A stretch of DNA of 12,635 bases. It comes from an uncultured beta proteobacterium. GTDB taxonomy: Bacteria > Pseudomonadota > Gammaproteobacteria > Burkholderiales > Rhodocyclaceae. The stretch covers positions 1-12,635 of the forward strand of contig CAIVZW010000703.1 in the NCBI GenBank assembly GCA_903910495.1, given 5' to 3'. This document shows positions 1 to 7,271 of the stretch, piece after piece. The first letter of the stretch is position 1. Every line of letters begins with the position of its first letter. The notes under the pieces are model-generated. The model saw only the letters and a program-made list of their open reading frames with translations. It ran no database searches and had not been told where the DNA came from. The translations under genes were made by a program, and so were the position numbers.

Positions 1-21
1 GTATCGATCCGGAGTAAAACC

Positions 22-513
22 ATGAAAACTTTATTTCTTGCCTTTGAGCAGCGCATGACCTCCGGGATCATTCACAGTGCGTGCGTGTTGCTGGCCATCG
101 CCTCCACGCTCGGGATCTTCCAGGTCCTGACGCGTTTCATATTCAACGAGCCTTCAACTTGGAGCGAAATCTCCATCCGCCTGGTGCTGATCTGGATGGT
201 GATGTTCGGCGTGGTGGTGGCCTTCCGTGAAGGCTCACAGGTTTCGGTCGATCTCCTGTTTCGCCACAGCGGCCGTTTCCAGCGCCCATTGCACTTCATG
301 ATTACCCTCGTTACCGTGATCTTTCTGTCGGTTCTGGTGTGGTACGGTGTTGACATCGCCTGGCGTACACGTTTTCAGGAAATCGGCGGAATCGAGTTTC
401 TCCCGATGAGTGTCGGTTATGCGGCTTTGCCGGTCGGCGCCTTCTTCGCCATCATCGCGGTGATCGCCAACTTCCTGGATCCCAGGCATAACGAACTCGA
501 AACACAGCAGTAA
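22..513 (+). CDS. dctQ: TRAP transporter small permease subunit (DctQ family)
   Basis: This is the small inner-membrane subunit of a tripartite ATP-independent periplasmic (TRAP) importer, which uses an ion gradient and a periplasmic binding protein to take up organic or sugar acids. The 163-residue length is normal for DctQ. Four hydrophobic segments lie at roughly residues 15-37, 50-70, 90-112 and 130-150, and the family signature with TWSE, then R and LxW, is at about residues 46-58. The ATG is preceded by GGAG at 11-14. It lies 33 bp upstream of dctM, and the binding-protein gene dctP is expected just left of the window. The substrate cannot be read from this subunit; the neighbouring genes suggest a small sugar acid such as threonate. 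Confidence 0.93.
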   Translation: MKTLFLAFEQRMTSGIIHSACVLLAIASTLGIFQVLTRFIFNEPSTWSEISIRLVLIWMVMFGVVVAFREGSQVSVDLLFRHSGRFQRPLHFMITLVTVIFLSVLVWYGVDIAWRTRFQEIGGIEFLPMSVGYAALPVGAFFAIIAVIANFLDPRHNELETQQ

Positions 514-546
514 TCCAATACGCAGATCAGAGTCAGGGGACTAAAA

Positions 547-1827
547 ATGTCTAGTGCAATGTTTGCTTCAATGGTCATCTTTTTTGCGTTCAGCATTCCG
601 ATTGCCATTTCCATCGGCTTGGCCAGCGTTACGGGTATTCACTTTTTTTCCAGTATTCCGATGCTGGTGGCGCCGAAGGAAATGTTCTCGGCCATCGACA
701 AGTTTGCGCTCGGTGCCATTCCGTTCTTCATCCTCGCTGGCAACCTGATGGAGGTCGGCGGCATATCGAATCGTCTGGTCAATTTCGCCAAGTCCATCGT
801 CGGCGGTTTGCAGGGCGGACTGGGGATAACCTGCGTGATGACCTGCATGATTTTTGCAGCGGTCTCCGGGTCAAGCGTGGCAACGACCTTCGCCATCGGC
901 GCCATCCTCATCCCGGCGCTGATCCGTCACGGTTATCCGACCAACTTCGCGGCGGCCCTGCAGGCCTGCAGCGCTGAACTCGGGGTCATCATTCCACCGT
1001 CGATCCCGATGATCCTCTACGGCGTTTCGGCCGAAGTGTCGATCGGCGAACTGTTCATCGCCGGCTTCGGCCCCGGAATCCTGATTGGCTGCTCCCTGAT
1101 GTTCTTCGTCTGGTGCTGGTCGAAGTACAAGGGCTACGGCAAGAACGACCACATCGGGCGCCTGACATTCGGCCGGGCCACGCGCGAGGCTGCACTGGCG
1201 CTGATGATGCCGGTGATCATCCTCGGCGGCATCTACGGCGGCGTTTTCACGCCGACCGAAGCGGCTGTCGTCGCCGTGTTCTACGCGCTGATTGTCGGAA
1301 TGTTTATCTATAAGGAAATCAAACTTAAAGACCTATTCCCAATCTTCAAGAAGTCGGTGATTTCCTCGGCGGTGATCATGTTCATCATCGCCAACGCCGG
1401 GCTGTTCAGCTTCCTGATCACGCGTGCCGGCGTGCCGGAAGCAATCGGCGATTTCCTCAAGGCAACGCTTACCTCACCGGCGATGTTCCTGCTCGGGGTC
1501 AATGGGGCGCTGTTCATCATCGGCATGTTCATCGAGACCTCGGCGTCGATCATTGTTCTGGCGCCTATCCTGGCGCCGGTGGCCATGAAATTCGGCATCG
1601 ACCCGGTACATTTCGGCACGATCATGGTCGTCAATCTGGCGCTTGGCATGATCACCCCGCCCTTCGGCGTCAATCTGTTCGCCGCCTGCACGGTAGCCAA
1701 GATATCGCTTGACCAGATTATTCGGGAATTGATCCCCTTCGTTCTGGTGATTCTGTGCTGTCTGATGGTCATCACCTATGTGCCGCAGGTCTCGCTGTTC
1801 CTGCGCGACCTGGTCTATGCACGATAA
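547..1827 (+). CDS. dctM: TRAP transporter large permease subunit (DctM family)
   Basis: This is the large membrane subunit that forms the transport path of the TRAP importer together with DctQ. It has 426 residues, the usual DctM length, and is hydrophobic throughout. Recognisable blocks are GAIPFFILAGNLM (about residues 56-68), FAAVSGSSVATT (103-114), the AELGVIIPPSIPMILYG stretch (143-159), and the C-terminal NLALGMITPPFGVNLF segment, all typical of the family. It follows dctQ closely and is followed after 28 bp by ltnD, so the three probably share a transcript. Its C-terminus (ITYVPQVSLFLRDLVYAR) differs clearly from the second dctM tail preserved as a relic near 7150-7247, so the two come from different DctM subfamilies. 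Confidence 0.95.
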   Translation: MSSAMFASMVIFFAFSIPIAISIGLASVTGIHFFSSIPMLVAPKEMFSAIDKFALGAIPFFILAGNLMEVGGISNRLVNFAKSIVGGLQGGLGITCVMTCMIFAAVSGSSVATTFAIGAILIPALIRHGYPTNFAAALQACSAELGVIIPPSIPMILYGVSAEVSIGELFIAGFGPGILIGCSLMFFVWCWSKYKGYGKNDHIGRLTFGRATREAALALMMPVIILGGIYGGVFTPTEAAVVAVFYALIVGMFIYKEIKLKDLFPIFKKSVISSAVIMFIIANAGLFSFLITRAGVPEAIGDFLKATLTSPAMFLLGVNGALFIIGMFIETSASIIVLAPILAPVAMKFGIDPVHFGTIMVVNLALGMITPPFGVNLFAACTVAKISLDQIIRELIPFVLVILCCLMVITYVPQVSLFLRDLVYAR

Positions 1828-1855
1828 ATCATTTTAATTATCTGGAGATCAAAAA

Positions 1856-2758
1856 ATGAATGCGCAAGTGAAGATGCCCGTCGGCGTCATCGGTCTGGGC
1901 GCGATGGGCATGGGTGTGGCCATGTCCCTGCTGCGTGAAGGCTTTGAGGTGCATGTCTGCGATGTACGTCCTGAAGTCGTGCAGAAGCTGGTCGATGCCG
2001 GCGGCCATCGTGCCGAATCGCCGGCGGCGCTGGCCAAGGTCGTCGATGTGCTGGTCGTCGTTGTGGTGACGGCCGATCAGACCGAGGCGGTGCTCTTTGG
2101 CGACAATGGTGCGGCGGCGTGCATGAAGCCGGGTTCGGTCGTTATTGCCTGTTCGACGGTATCGCCCGATTTTGCCCGGTCGCTGGGCAAACGCCTGGAA
2201 AGCGCCGGCCTGCTGATGATTGACGGGCCGATTTCCGGTGGCGCGGCCAAGGCGATGGCCGGAGAGATGACCATCATGACGTCCGGTTCGCCCGCCGCTT
2301 ACGCCAAGTGCGAACCCGTTCTCGAAGCCATTGCCGGCAAGATCTATCGCCTCGGCGACGAAGTCGGGCCCGGTTCGGTGGTCAAGATGGTGAACCAGTT
2401 GCTGGCCGGTGTGCATATCGCGGCGGCCGGCGAGGCCATGGCGCTGGCCATTCGCGCCGGCGCCGATCCCGCTCAGGTTTATGAAGTGATCACCAACAGT
2501 GCCGGCAACTCGTGGATGTTCCAGAACCGGGTGCCGCATATCCTGGCCGGGGATTACACGCCCTTGTCCGCGGTGAATATTTTCATCAAGGATCTGGGCA
2601 TCGTTCTTGATTACGCAAGGAAAAGTGTTTTTCCGCTGCCGCTTTCGGCCACGGCGCATCAGATGTACATGCAGGCCTCAGCCTCAGGCCATGGCCTTGA
2701 GGATGATTCCGCCGTGATCAAAAACTTCCCGGGCATCAAGTTGCCTGAAAAAAAATAA
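1856..2758 (+). CDS. ltnD: L-threonate dehydrogenase-like NAD(P)-dependent oxidoreductase
   Basis: This is a 300-residue member of the beta-hydroxyacid dehydrogenase (3-hydroxyisobutyrate dehydrogenase) superfamily. It most resembles LtnD, which oxidises L-threonate to 2-oxotetronate. The N-terminal Rossmann motif GVIGLGAMGMG is at residues 10-20, the substrate-binding DGPISGG is at 123-129, and the catalytic lysine is K177 in VVKMVNQLL. GGAG lies about 10 bp before the ATG. In the known pathway its product goes to OtnI, OtnK and OtnC. All three genes are present in this window, but 4.5 kb away and separated by an unrelated cassette. The dehydrogenase assignment is firm; threonate as substrate is inferred from otnKCI. 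A sister enzyme acting on erythronate or another short hydroxy acid is possible. Confidence 0.88.
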   Translation: MNAQVKMPVGVIGLGAMGMGVAMSLLREGFEVHVCDVRPEVVQKLVDAGGHRAESPAALAKVVDVLVVVVVTADQTEAVLFGDNGAAACMKPGSVVIACSTVSPDFARSLGKRLESAGLLMIDGPISGGAAKAMAGEMTIMTSGSPAAYAKCEPVLEAIAGKIYRLGDEVGPGSVVKMVNQLLAGVHIAAAGEAMALAIRAGADPAQVYEVITNSAGNSWMFQNRVPHILAGDYTPLSAVNIFIKDLGIVLDYARKSVFPLPLSATAHQMYMQASASGHGLEDDSAVIKNFPGIKLPEKK

Positions 2759-2771
2759 CCAGCAGCTTGAA

Positions 2772-2864
2772 ATGACTGCATTGCTTGAATGTATCGCTGA
2801 CAATTTCACCGGCGGGTCCGGCCTTGCTGGCAACCGGATAAGGGCCATGTCCTGCCACCAATGA
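2772..2864 (+). pseudogene. 5' stub of a second otnK (3-oxo-tetronate kinase)
   Basis: Thirteen bases after the ltnD stop there is a short frame of 30 codons. Its first 20 residues, MTALLECIADNFTGGSGLAG, match the start of the intact kinase at 7272 (MTVLLGCIADDFTGGTDLAG), and the DNA match starts in the leader (TTGAAATGACTG). Similarity is lost at about 2838, and a stop follows at 2862-2864. The second Asp of the conserved ADDFTGG motif has become Asn, and no kinase body follows. This is what remains of an otnK that once followed ltnD directly. A short peptide could still be translated, but no kinase function is possible. Confidence 0.85.
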
Positions 2865-3148
2865 ATTATTCCATTACCAAACCAATACTGACTTTGTCGG
2901 CATCGCCTTGCCGTGCTAATTGCACTGTCTGCGGCTCTTCTTCGTGTCATTATTGATCTGGAAATGGAATTACCCCGGTATCCTTTGAAGAAGGAATCTC
3001 GCTCGAGAGTGATGCAGAGCACCAATTGCGGGGTCAATTGACTTCTCGGCATGCGCTTCCTTGTTGCCATCCCCATTGATGCTAGCGAGATACCAAGTAT
3101 CAACATAATGCACCCCGCCTCCGCACGGGTGGTATTCAAGGAAGTCCC
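2865..3148 (+). other. Intergenic region before the mhpF-mhpE-dehydratase cassette
   Basis: No gene could be recognised in these 284 bp on either strand, and base composition is less GC-rich than in the flanking genes. Visible details are two CAATTG hexamers 12 bp apart (3022-3027 and 3034-3039), a short GTGC/GCAC dyad (2913-2925), and an AAGGAAG Shine-Dalgarno at 3138-3144, 4 bp before the mhpF ATG. The region is the likely place for a promoter and operator of the cassette, since the left flank is a dead otnK stub, but no convincing -35/-10 pair was found. One minus-strand open frame covers it but has no recognisable motif. Confidence 0.4.
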
Positions 3149-4072
3149 ATGAGCAGGAAAATCAAATGCGCGTTGATCGGTTCAGGCAACATCGGCACCG
3201 ATCTCTTGTACAAGCTGCAGCGCAGCCCTGTTCTCGAACCGGTGTGGATGGTCGGCGTCGATCCGTTATCGGAGGGTTTGCAGCGTGCCCGTGACATTGG
3301 TCTGAAAACCACGGATCAAGGCGTTGACGGGTTGCTGCCGCATCTCGCGGAAGACGGCGTGCAGATCGCGTTTGACGCCACTTCGGCCTACGTGCACAAG
3401 GAAAACTCGGACAAGCTGACCGCCCGCGGGGTGATGGTCATCGATCTTACGCCAGCCGCCATCGGCCCCTTCTGCGTGCCGCCGGTTAACCTCCTCGAAC
3501 ACCTGGGCGGGCAGGTGATGAACGTCAACATGGTCACCTGCGGCGGGCAAGCCACTATCCCGATTATCGCCGCCATCGCCAGGGTACAACCTGTCGCCTA
3601 CGGCGAGATCGTCGCCACCATCTCGTCAAAATCCGCAGGACCCGGCACGCGCAAGAACATCGACGAATTTACGCGCACCACCACGGCAGCCATCGAGCAC
3701 ATCGGCGGAGCCAGGAAAGGCAAGGCGATCATCATCATCAACCCGGCCGAGCCGCCGCTGATCATGCGCGACACTGTACACTGCCTGACCGAATCGGCAC
3801 CCGACGAGGCCGCCATCACCGCTGCGATCCGTGCCATGATCGAGGAAGTGCAGAAATACGTTCCCGGCTACAAGCTGGTCAACGGCCCGGTGTTCGACGG
3901 CAATCGTGTGTCCGTCTTCCTCGAGGTTGAGGGGCTGGGCGATTACCTGCCCCGTTACTCGGGCAACCTCGACATCATGACGGCCGCTGCGGCGCGCACT
4001 GCCGAGATGTTTGCTGAAGAGATCATTGCCGGCCGCCTGACACTGCCGGCCACCGGGGGAGAAGCGCGATGA
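3149..4072 (+). CDS. mhpF: Acetaldehyde dehydrogenase (acylating), MhpF/DmpF family
   Basis: This enzyme oxidises acetaldehyde with CoA and NAD+ to acetyl-CoA, normally in a channeling complex with the aldolase encoded next. The 307-residue length fits the family. The NAD-binding motif [16 protein letters not shown] is at residues 8-23, the catalytic cysteine is C131 in [12 protein letters not shown], and [14 protein letters not shown] follows at about 162-175. The ATG overlaps nothing upstream and has AAGGAAG 4 bp before it. The stop overlaps the mhpE start by 4 bp (ATGA, 4069-4072), a translational coupling typical of the pair. The pair usually ends an aromatic meta-cleavage pathway, but no such genes are visible here. 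Glycolaldehyde or propanal are alternative substrates for the family. Confidence 0.95.
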   Translation: MSRKIKCALIGSGNIGTDLLYKLQRSPVLEPVWMVGVDPLSEGLQRARDIGLKTTDQGVDGLLPHLAEDGVQIAFDATSAYVHKENSDKLTARGVMVIDLTPAAIGPFCVPPVNLLEHLGGQVMNVNMVTCGGQATIPIIAAIARVQPVAYGEIVATISSKSAGPGTRKNIDEFTRTTTAAIEHIGGARKGKAIIIINPAEPPLIMRDTVHCLTESAPDEAAITAAIRAMIEEVQKYVPGYKLVNGPVFDGNRVSVFLEVEGLGDYLPRYSGNLDIMTAAAARTAEMFAEEIIAGRLTLPATGGEAR

Positions 4073-5103
4073 ACCAGCCCACGAAAAAAGTCGCTGTCCA
4101 CGACATGTCGCTGCGTGACGGCATGCACGCCAAACGCCACCAGATCAGCCTGGAACAGATGAAGGCCATTGCCTGCGGGCTTGACGCTGCTGGCGTGCCG
4201 CTGATCGAAGTCACCCACGGCGACGGGCTGGGCGGCGCGTCGGTCAATTACGGATTCCCGGCCCACAGCGACGAGGACTACCTGTCCGCGGTCATTCCGC
4301 TGATGCGGAACGCCAAAATATCCGCCCTGCTGATTCCCGGCATCGGCACCGTCGATCACCTGCGCATGGCGCAGGCTCTCGGTGTCAAGACGATCCGTGT
4401 GGCCACCCACTGTACCGAGGCCGACGTCTCCGAACAGCATATCGACCTCGGCCGCAAACTTGGAATGGATACCGTCGGCTTCCTGATGATGGCGCACATG
4501 GCAGCGCCGGAGCGGCTGGTCAAGGAAGCGCTGCTGATGGAGTCCTACGGCGCCAACTGCGTTTATGTCACCGACTCGGCGGGCTACATGCTGCCGGAAG
4601 ACGTTCGTGCCAGAATTTCCGCCGTGCGCGCTGCGCTCAAACCGGAGACGGAGCTTGGATTCCACGGCCACCACAACCTGTCGATGAGCGTGATTAATTC
4701 GATCATCGCTGTCGACTGCGGCGCCACGCGCATCGACGCTGCTGCGGCCGGGTTGGGCGCCGGGGCCGGCAATACGCCGCTGGAGGTTTTTGTCGCCGTT
4801 TGCAAGCGCATGGGTATCGAGACGGGCATCGACCTGTTCAAGGCACAGGACGTGGCCGAAGACCTCGTCGTGCCGATGATGGATCACCCGCTGCGCGTCG
4901 ATCGCGATGCGCTGACACTCGGCTATGCCGGCGTCTATTCATCCTTCCTGCTCTTTGCCAAGCGCGCCGAGAAGAAGTATGGCGTGCCGGCGCGCGAGAT
5001 CGTCATGGAACTTGGCCGGCGCGGCATGGTTGGCGGCCAGGAAGACATGATCGAGGACGCAGCCATCACGCTGGCCAAGGCGCGTGGGTTGATTCCGGTG
5101 TAA
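4069..5103 (+). CDS. mhpE: 4-hydroxy-2-oxovalerate aldolase, MhpE/DmpG family
   Basis: This is a class II, divalent-metal pyruvate aldolase that cleaves 4-hydroxy-2-oxopentanoate to pyruvate and acetaldehyde and passes the aldehyde to the acylating dehydrogenase. All expected active-site residues are present: R16, D17 and H20 in [11 protein letters not shown], the metal-binding H199 and H201 in GFHGHHN, and Y290 in [10 protein letters not shown]. The 344-residue length is normal, and the C-terminal dehydrogenase-contact region is intact. Its start codon overlaps the mhpF stop. The dehydratase gene follows after 19 bp, so the substrate 4-hydroxy-2-oxo acid is probably made by that dehydratase instead of an MhpD-type hydratase, which is absent. 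Family members also accept glycolaldehyde and propanal, so the physiological substrate could be a longer or hydroxylated acid. Confidence 0.95.
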   Translation: MNQPTKKVAVHDMSLRDGMHAKRHQISLEQMKAIACGLDAAGVPLIEVTHGDGLGGASVNYGFPAHSDEDYLSAVIPLMRNAKISALLIPGIGTVDHLRMAQALGVKTIRVATHCTEADVSEQHIDLGRKLGMDTVGFLMMAHMAAPERLVKEALLMESYGANCVYVTDSAGYMLPEDVRARISAVRAALKPETELGFHGHHNLSMSVINSIIAVDCGATRIDAAAAGLGAGAGNTPLEVFVAVCKRMGIETGIDLFKAQDVAEDLVVPMMDHPLRVDRDALTLGYAGVYSSFLLFAKRAEKKYGVPAREIVMELGRRGMVGGQEDMIEDAAITLAKARGLIPV

Positions 5104-5122
5104 TGGAGAGGGACAGAACAAC

Positions 5123-6823
5123 ATGAGCAATCGCAGCAGCGACATCCTGAAAAAGCCCGAATGGTGCTTAAATCGTAGCGTCTATAAATCGGCGGGTTAC
5201 TCCGAGGATGACCTTGACCGGCCGATCATCGGCATCGCCAATTCCTGGAATGACCTCGTTCCGGGGCACACCAACCTGCGCCAGGTCGCTGAACACGTAC
5301 GCAAGGGCATTCACATGGCCGGCGGTACAGTGGCGGAATTCGGCGTTATCGCCGCCTGCGACGGCACGGCGCAAGGGCATGCCGGAATGCACTATATCCT
5401 GCCCTCGCGCGACCTGATTGCCAACGACATCGAAGTCATGGTCGAGGCGCACCGGCTGGACGGCATCGTTCTGCTCGGCTCGTGCGACAAGATCGTTCCA
5501 GCCATGCTGATGGCCGCCGCGCGCCTGCGCATCCCGGCCATCCTGCTGCCCGGCGGACCGATGCTAGGTGGCGTCGAATTCGACGGGCGCAAGTCTGACT
5601 TGACGACCATGTCCGAAGGACTGGGCATGCTGAAAATCGGCAAGATCGACGAGGCTACCTACTGCAATCTTGAAGAGTCCTGCGGCCCGACCTGCGGCTC
5701 TTGCGCCTTCTATGGTACGGCCAATACCATGTGCTGCATGGCTGAAGCGATGGGCATGTCGCTGCCCGGCGCTGCTCTGGTTCCCGGCGTTTATAACGAC
5801 CGTCTGCGCCTCGGCGAAGCCACCGGTCAGGCCATCGTCAATCTGGTTAGGCAGCAAATTACTGCCGACAAGGTCATTACGTTTGCATCGCTCGAAAACG
5901 CCATTCGCGTTTTGATGGCTACCGGTGGTTCGACCAACGCCGTTCTGCACCTGACCGCAGTTGCCGCCGAACTGGGCATCACCGGCGCACAGATGATGGA
6001 AGCCTACGACCGGCTGAGTGCAACGACACCGCAGGTAGCCAAAGTCAATCCCTCGTCCAAGTATGACATGGAAGATTTCCACAAGGCCGGCGGCATTCCG
6101 CGCGTCATGCAGTCAATCCTCTCGCTGCTTCATGGTGACTGTCAGACAGTAAGCGGCCAGAGCGTCGAGCACAACCTGAAAGACTACTGCTACAAGTACC
6201 CGTCCAACCCTGAAATCATCAGTACGATGGACAGTCCGTTCAGTCGCCAGAAGGGCTTGGCCATCCTGCGCTGCAATCTGGCCCCGGCCACTGCCGTAAC
6301 CAAACCGGCGGCCATTGATCCGGACATGCTTATTTTCAGCGGTTCGGCACGCGTTTTCGACTCCGAGGAAGCGGCCGAGGAAGCCATTCTGGCTGGCCAC
6401 ATCTGCGAGGGTGATGTGGTGGTCATCCGCTACGAAGGCCCCAAGGGCGGTCCTGGCATGCGCGAGATGTACAAGGCGATGAAATACCTCTATGGAATGG
6501 GACTGGCCAAGAAGACGGCACTGATCACCGACGGGCGTTTCTCGGGCACCAATAACGGCTGCTTCGTTGGTCACATCTCGCCGGAAGCAGCGGATGGCGG
6601 GCCATTGGCGGCAGTCCGGGATGGGGACAGGATAACCATCGACATTCCAAAGGGGGCGCTGCAATTGCATCTGTCCGACCAGGAAATTGCTGAGCGTCTG
6701 GCCACCTGGAAGCGTCCGAAACCGAAGTTTACGCGTGGCTATCTCGCTATTTATTCCCGATTGGCGAGTTCGGCAGCCGACGGGGCCGTTATGCGAGCGC
6801 CGGATTTGGCCTCGCCCGTTTGA
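5123..6823 (+). CDS. IlvD/Edd-family iron-sulfur dehydratase (probable sugar-acid dehydratase)
   Basis: This is a 566-residue dehydratase of the dihydroxy-acid/6-phosphogluconate/sugar-acid family, which removes water from a 2,3-dihydroxy acid to give a 2-oxo-3-deoxy acid. Visible motifs are IIGIANSWNDLVPGHTNL (residues 35-52), GSCDKIVP (119-126; C121 as a cluster ligand and K123 as the metal-site lysine), CGPTCGSC (187-194), and ITDGRFSG (468-475) with the catalytic serine S474. Gly at the SWNDLVPG position is as in E. coli IlvD. Differences from biosynthetic IlvD include A127 in DKIVPAMLM and GTNNG after GRFS. The gene is 19 bp after mhpE, with a GGAGAGGGA leader. Its position suggests it feeds the aldolase with a 4-hydroxy-2-oxo acid, for example from a 5-deoxypentonate or pentonate; that substrate is inference. 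Ordinary IlvD function in valine synthesis seems unlikely here. Confidence 0.85.
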   Translation: MSNRSSDILKKPEWCLNRSVYKSAGYSEDDLDRPIIGIANSWNDLVPGHTNLRQVAEHVRKGIHMAGGTVAEFGVIAACDGTAQGHAGMHYILPSRDLIANDIEVMVEAHRLDGIVLLGSCDKIVPAMLMAAARLRIPAILLPGGPMLGGVEFDGRKSDLTTMSEGLGMLKIGKIDEATYCNLEESCGPTCGSCAFYGTANTMCCMAEAMGMSLPGAALVPGVYNDRLRLGEATGQAIVNLVRQQITADKVITFASLENAIRVLMATGGSTNAVLHLTAVAAELGITGAQMMEAYDRLSATTPQVAKVNPSSKYDMEDFHKAGGIPRVMQSILSLLHGDCQTVSGQSVEHNLKDYCYKYPSNPEIISTMDSPFSRQKGLAILRCNLAPATAVTKPAAIDPDMLIFSGSARVFDSEEAAEEAILAGHICEGDVVVIRYEGPKGGPGMREMYKAMKYLYGMGLAKKTALITDGRFSGTNNGCFVGHISPEAADGGPLAAVRDGDRITIDIPKGALQLHLSDQEIAERLATWKRPKPKFTRGYLAIYSRLASSAADGAVMRAPDLASPV

Positions 6824-7058
6824 AGACAGTTTTTCCACGATGACAGGTTCTTGAGTAGGGATATTTGTGAGAAAGCATTGTTCTACGATGACGCAAGTCA
6901 AGGTACGCGCATAAAGACCCGCTGGCTTGAACTGCAATCGTTTAATCCTACGGCTCCTTTTGGGTTTTACAACTGATCTGTTACTATGATTTACTTGGAA
7001 ATGTTGTCTTATGTATTGTTGTACGACAAATATTTGCTATGCGTTGGATAGGAAATTC
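6824..7058 (+). other. Intergenic region between the dehydratase and the ltnD relic
   Basis: No gene or RNA could be recognised in these 235 bp. The sequence is noticeably more AT-rich towards the right, as a regulatory region would be. There is an ACGATGAC octamer repeated at 6837-6844 and 6885-6892, and a near-palindrome at 7016-7029 described separately. I see no convincing hairpin-plus-U-tract terminator after the dehydratase stop. Confidence 0.4.
7016..7029. promoter_or_regulatory. Near-palindrome, possible GntR-type operator
   Basis: The sequence TTGTTGTACGACAA is a 14-bp dyad with 12 of 14 positions symmetric and TTGT/ACAA ends. This shape is common for GntR/FadR-family operators, which often control sugar-acid operons. 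It lies in an AT-rich stretch about 30 bp upstream of the ltnD relic ATG. It may be the operator of the former ltnD operon, now possibly controlling otnKCI. No regulator gene is in the window, so the assignment is tentative. Confidence 0.3.
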
Positions 7059-7247
7059 ATGAATTCAACTGTCAAAAAGACGGTCGGCGTGATCGGACTG
7101 GGGGGCATGGAAATGGGCGTGGCCATGTCGCTGTTGCGCGAGGGCTTTTATCAGGGGCGTCTGGCTCTTCCTCGTCGCCGAAACCGTCCTCATGTTCCTG
7201 CTCGTGCTGTTCCCGCAGTCATGGTGCCGATGAAGTGGCTCACTTAG
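7059..7247 (+). pseudogene. Chimeric relic: ltnD 5' end fused to a dctM 3' end
   Basis: Residues 1-30 of this frame (to about 7148) copy the start of the intact dehydrogenase, with GVIGLGGMEMG in place of GVIGLGAMGMG and the shared VAMSLLREGF. From 7150 the similarity stops. A different frame then reads IRGVWLFLVAETVLMFLLVL followed by FPQ, and after a frameshift near 7217-7220 VMVPMKWLT and a TAG at 7245-7247. This is the tail of a TRAP large permease. A deletion joined ltnD at codon 30 to the end of a dctM, and a later indel broke the permease frame. The loss of the third Rossmann glycine (to Glu) shows decay. The start retains an AGGAA leader, so a short peptide may be translated ahead of otnK. 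Confidence 0.8.
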
Positions 7248-7271
7248 TTATTAATCATTCAGGAGATTGAA

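Noticed and set aside
1838..2659. A 273-codon open frame on the minus strand opposite ltnD
   Set aside because: It is rich in His, Arg and Gly with no recognisable domain, and it lies entirely opposite a well-conserved dehydrogenase; it is a codon-bias shadow of GC-rich coding DNA. The same holds for the long minus-strand frames opposite mhpE, the dehydratase, otnC and otnI.
3022..3039. Pair of CAATTG hexamers as an operator for the cassette
   Set aside because: Hexamers are too short and common to claim; no promoter elements could be placed confidently beside them, so they are only mentioned in the intergenic entry.
2684..3139. A 151-codon minus-strand frame spanning the ltnD end and the intergenic region, considered as a transposase or regulator remnant
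   Set aside because: No catalytic or helix-turn-helix motif could be read, part of it is the antisense of ltnD and of the otnK stub, and there are no insertion-sequence ends or target duplications visible.
3149..5103. mhpF-mhpE as the end of an aromatic meta-cleavage operon
   Set aside because: No extradiol dioxygenase, hydrolase, tautomerase or MhpD hydratase is in the window; the neighbours are an IlvD-type dehydratase and C4 sugar-acid genes.
5243..5278. Gly in place of a cluster cysteine in the dehydratase motif SWNDLVPG
   Set aside because: E. coli IlvD also has VPG at this position, so it is normal for this branch of the family and not a sign of a lost Fe-S ligand.
6837..6892. ACGATGAC octamer repeated 48 bp apart, considered as regulator half-sites or a target-site duplication
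   Set aside because: Only 8 bp are exactly shared, spacing is not helical-phase convincing, and no mobile-element ends flank the copies.
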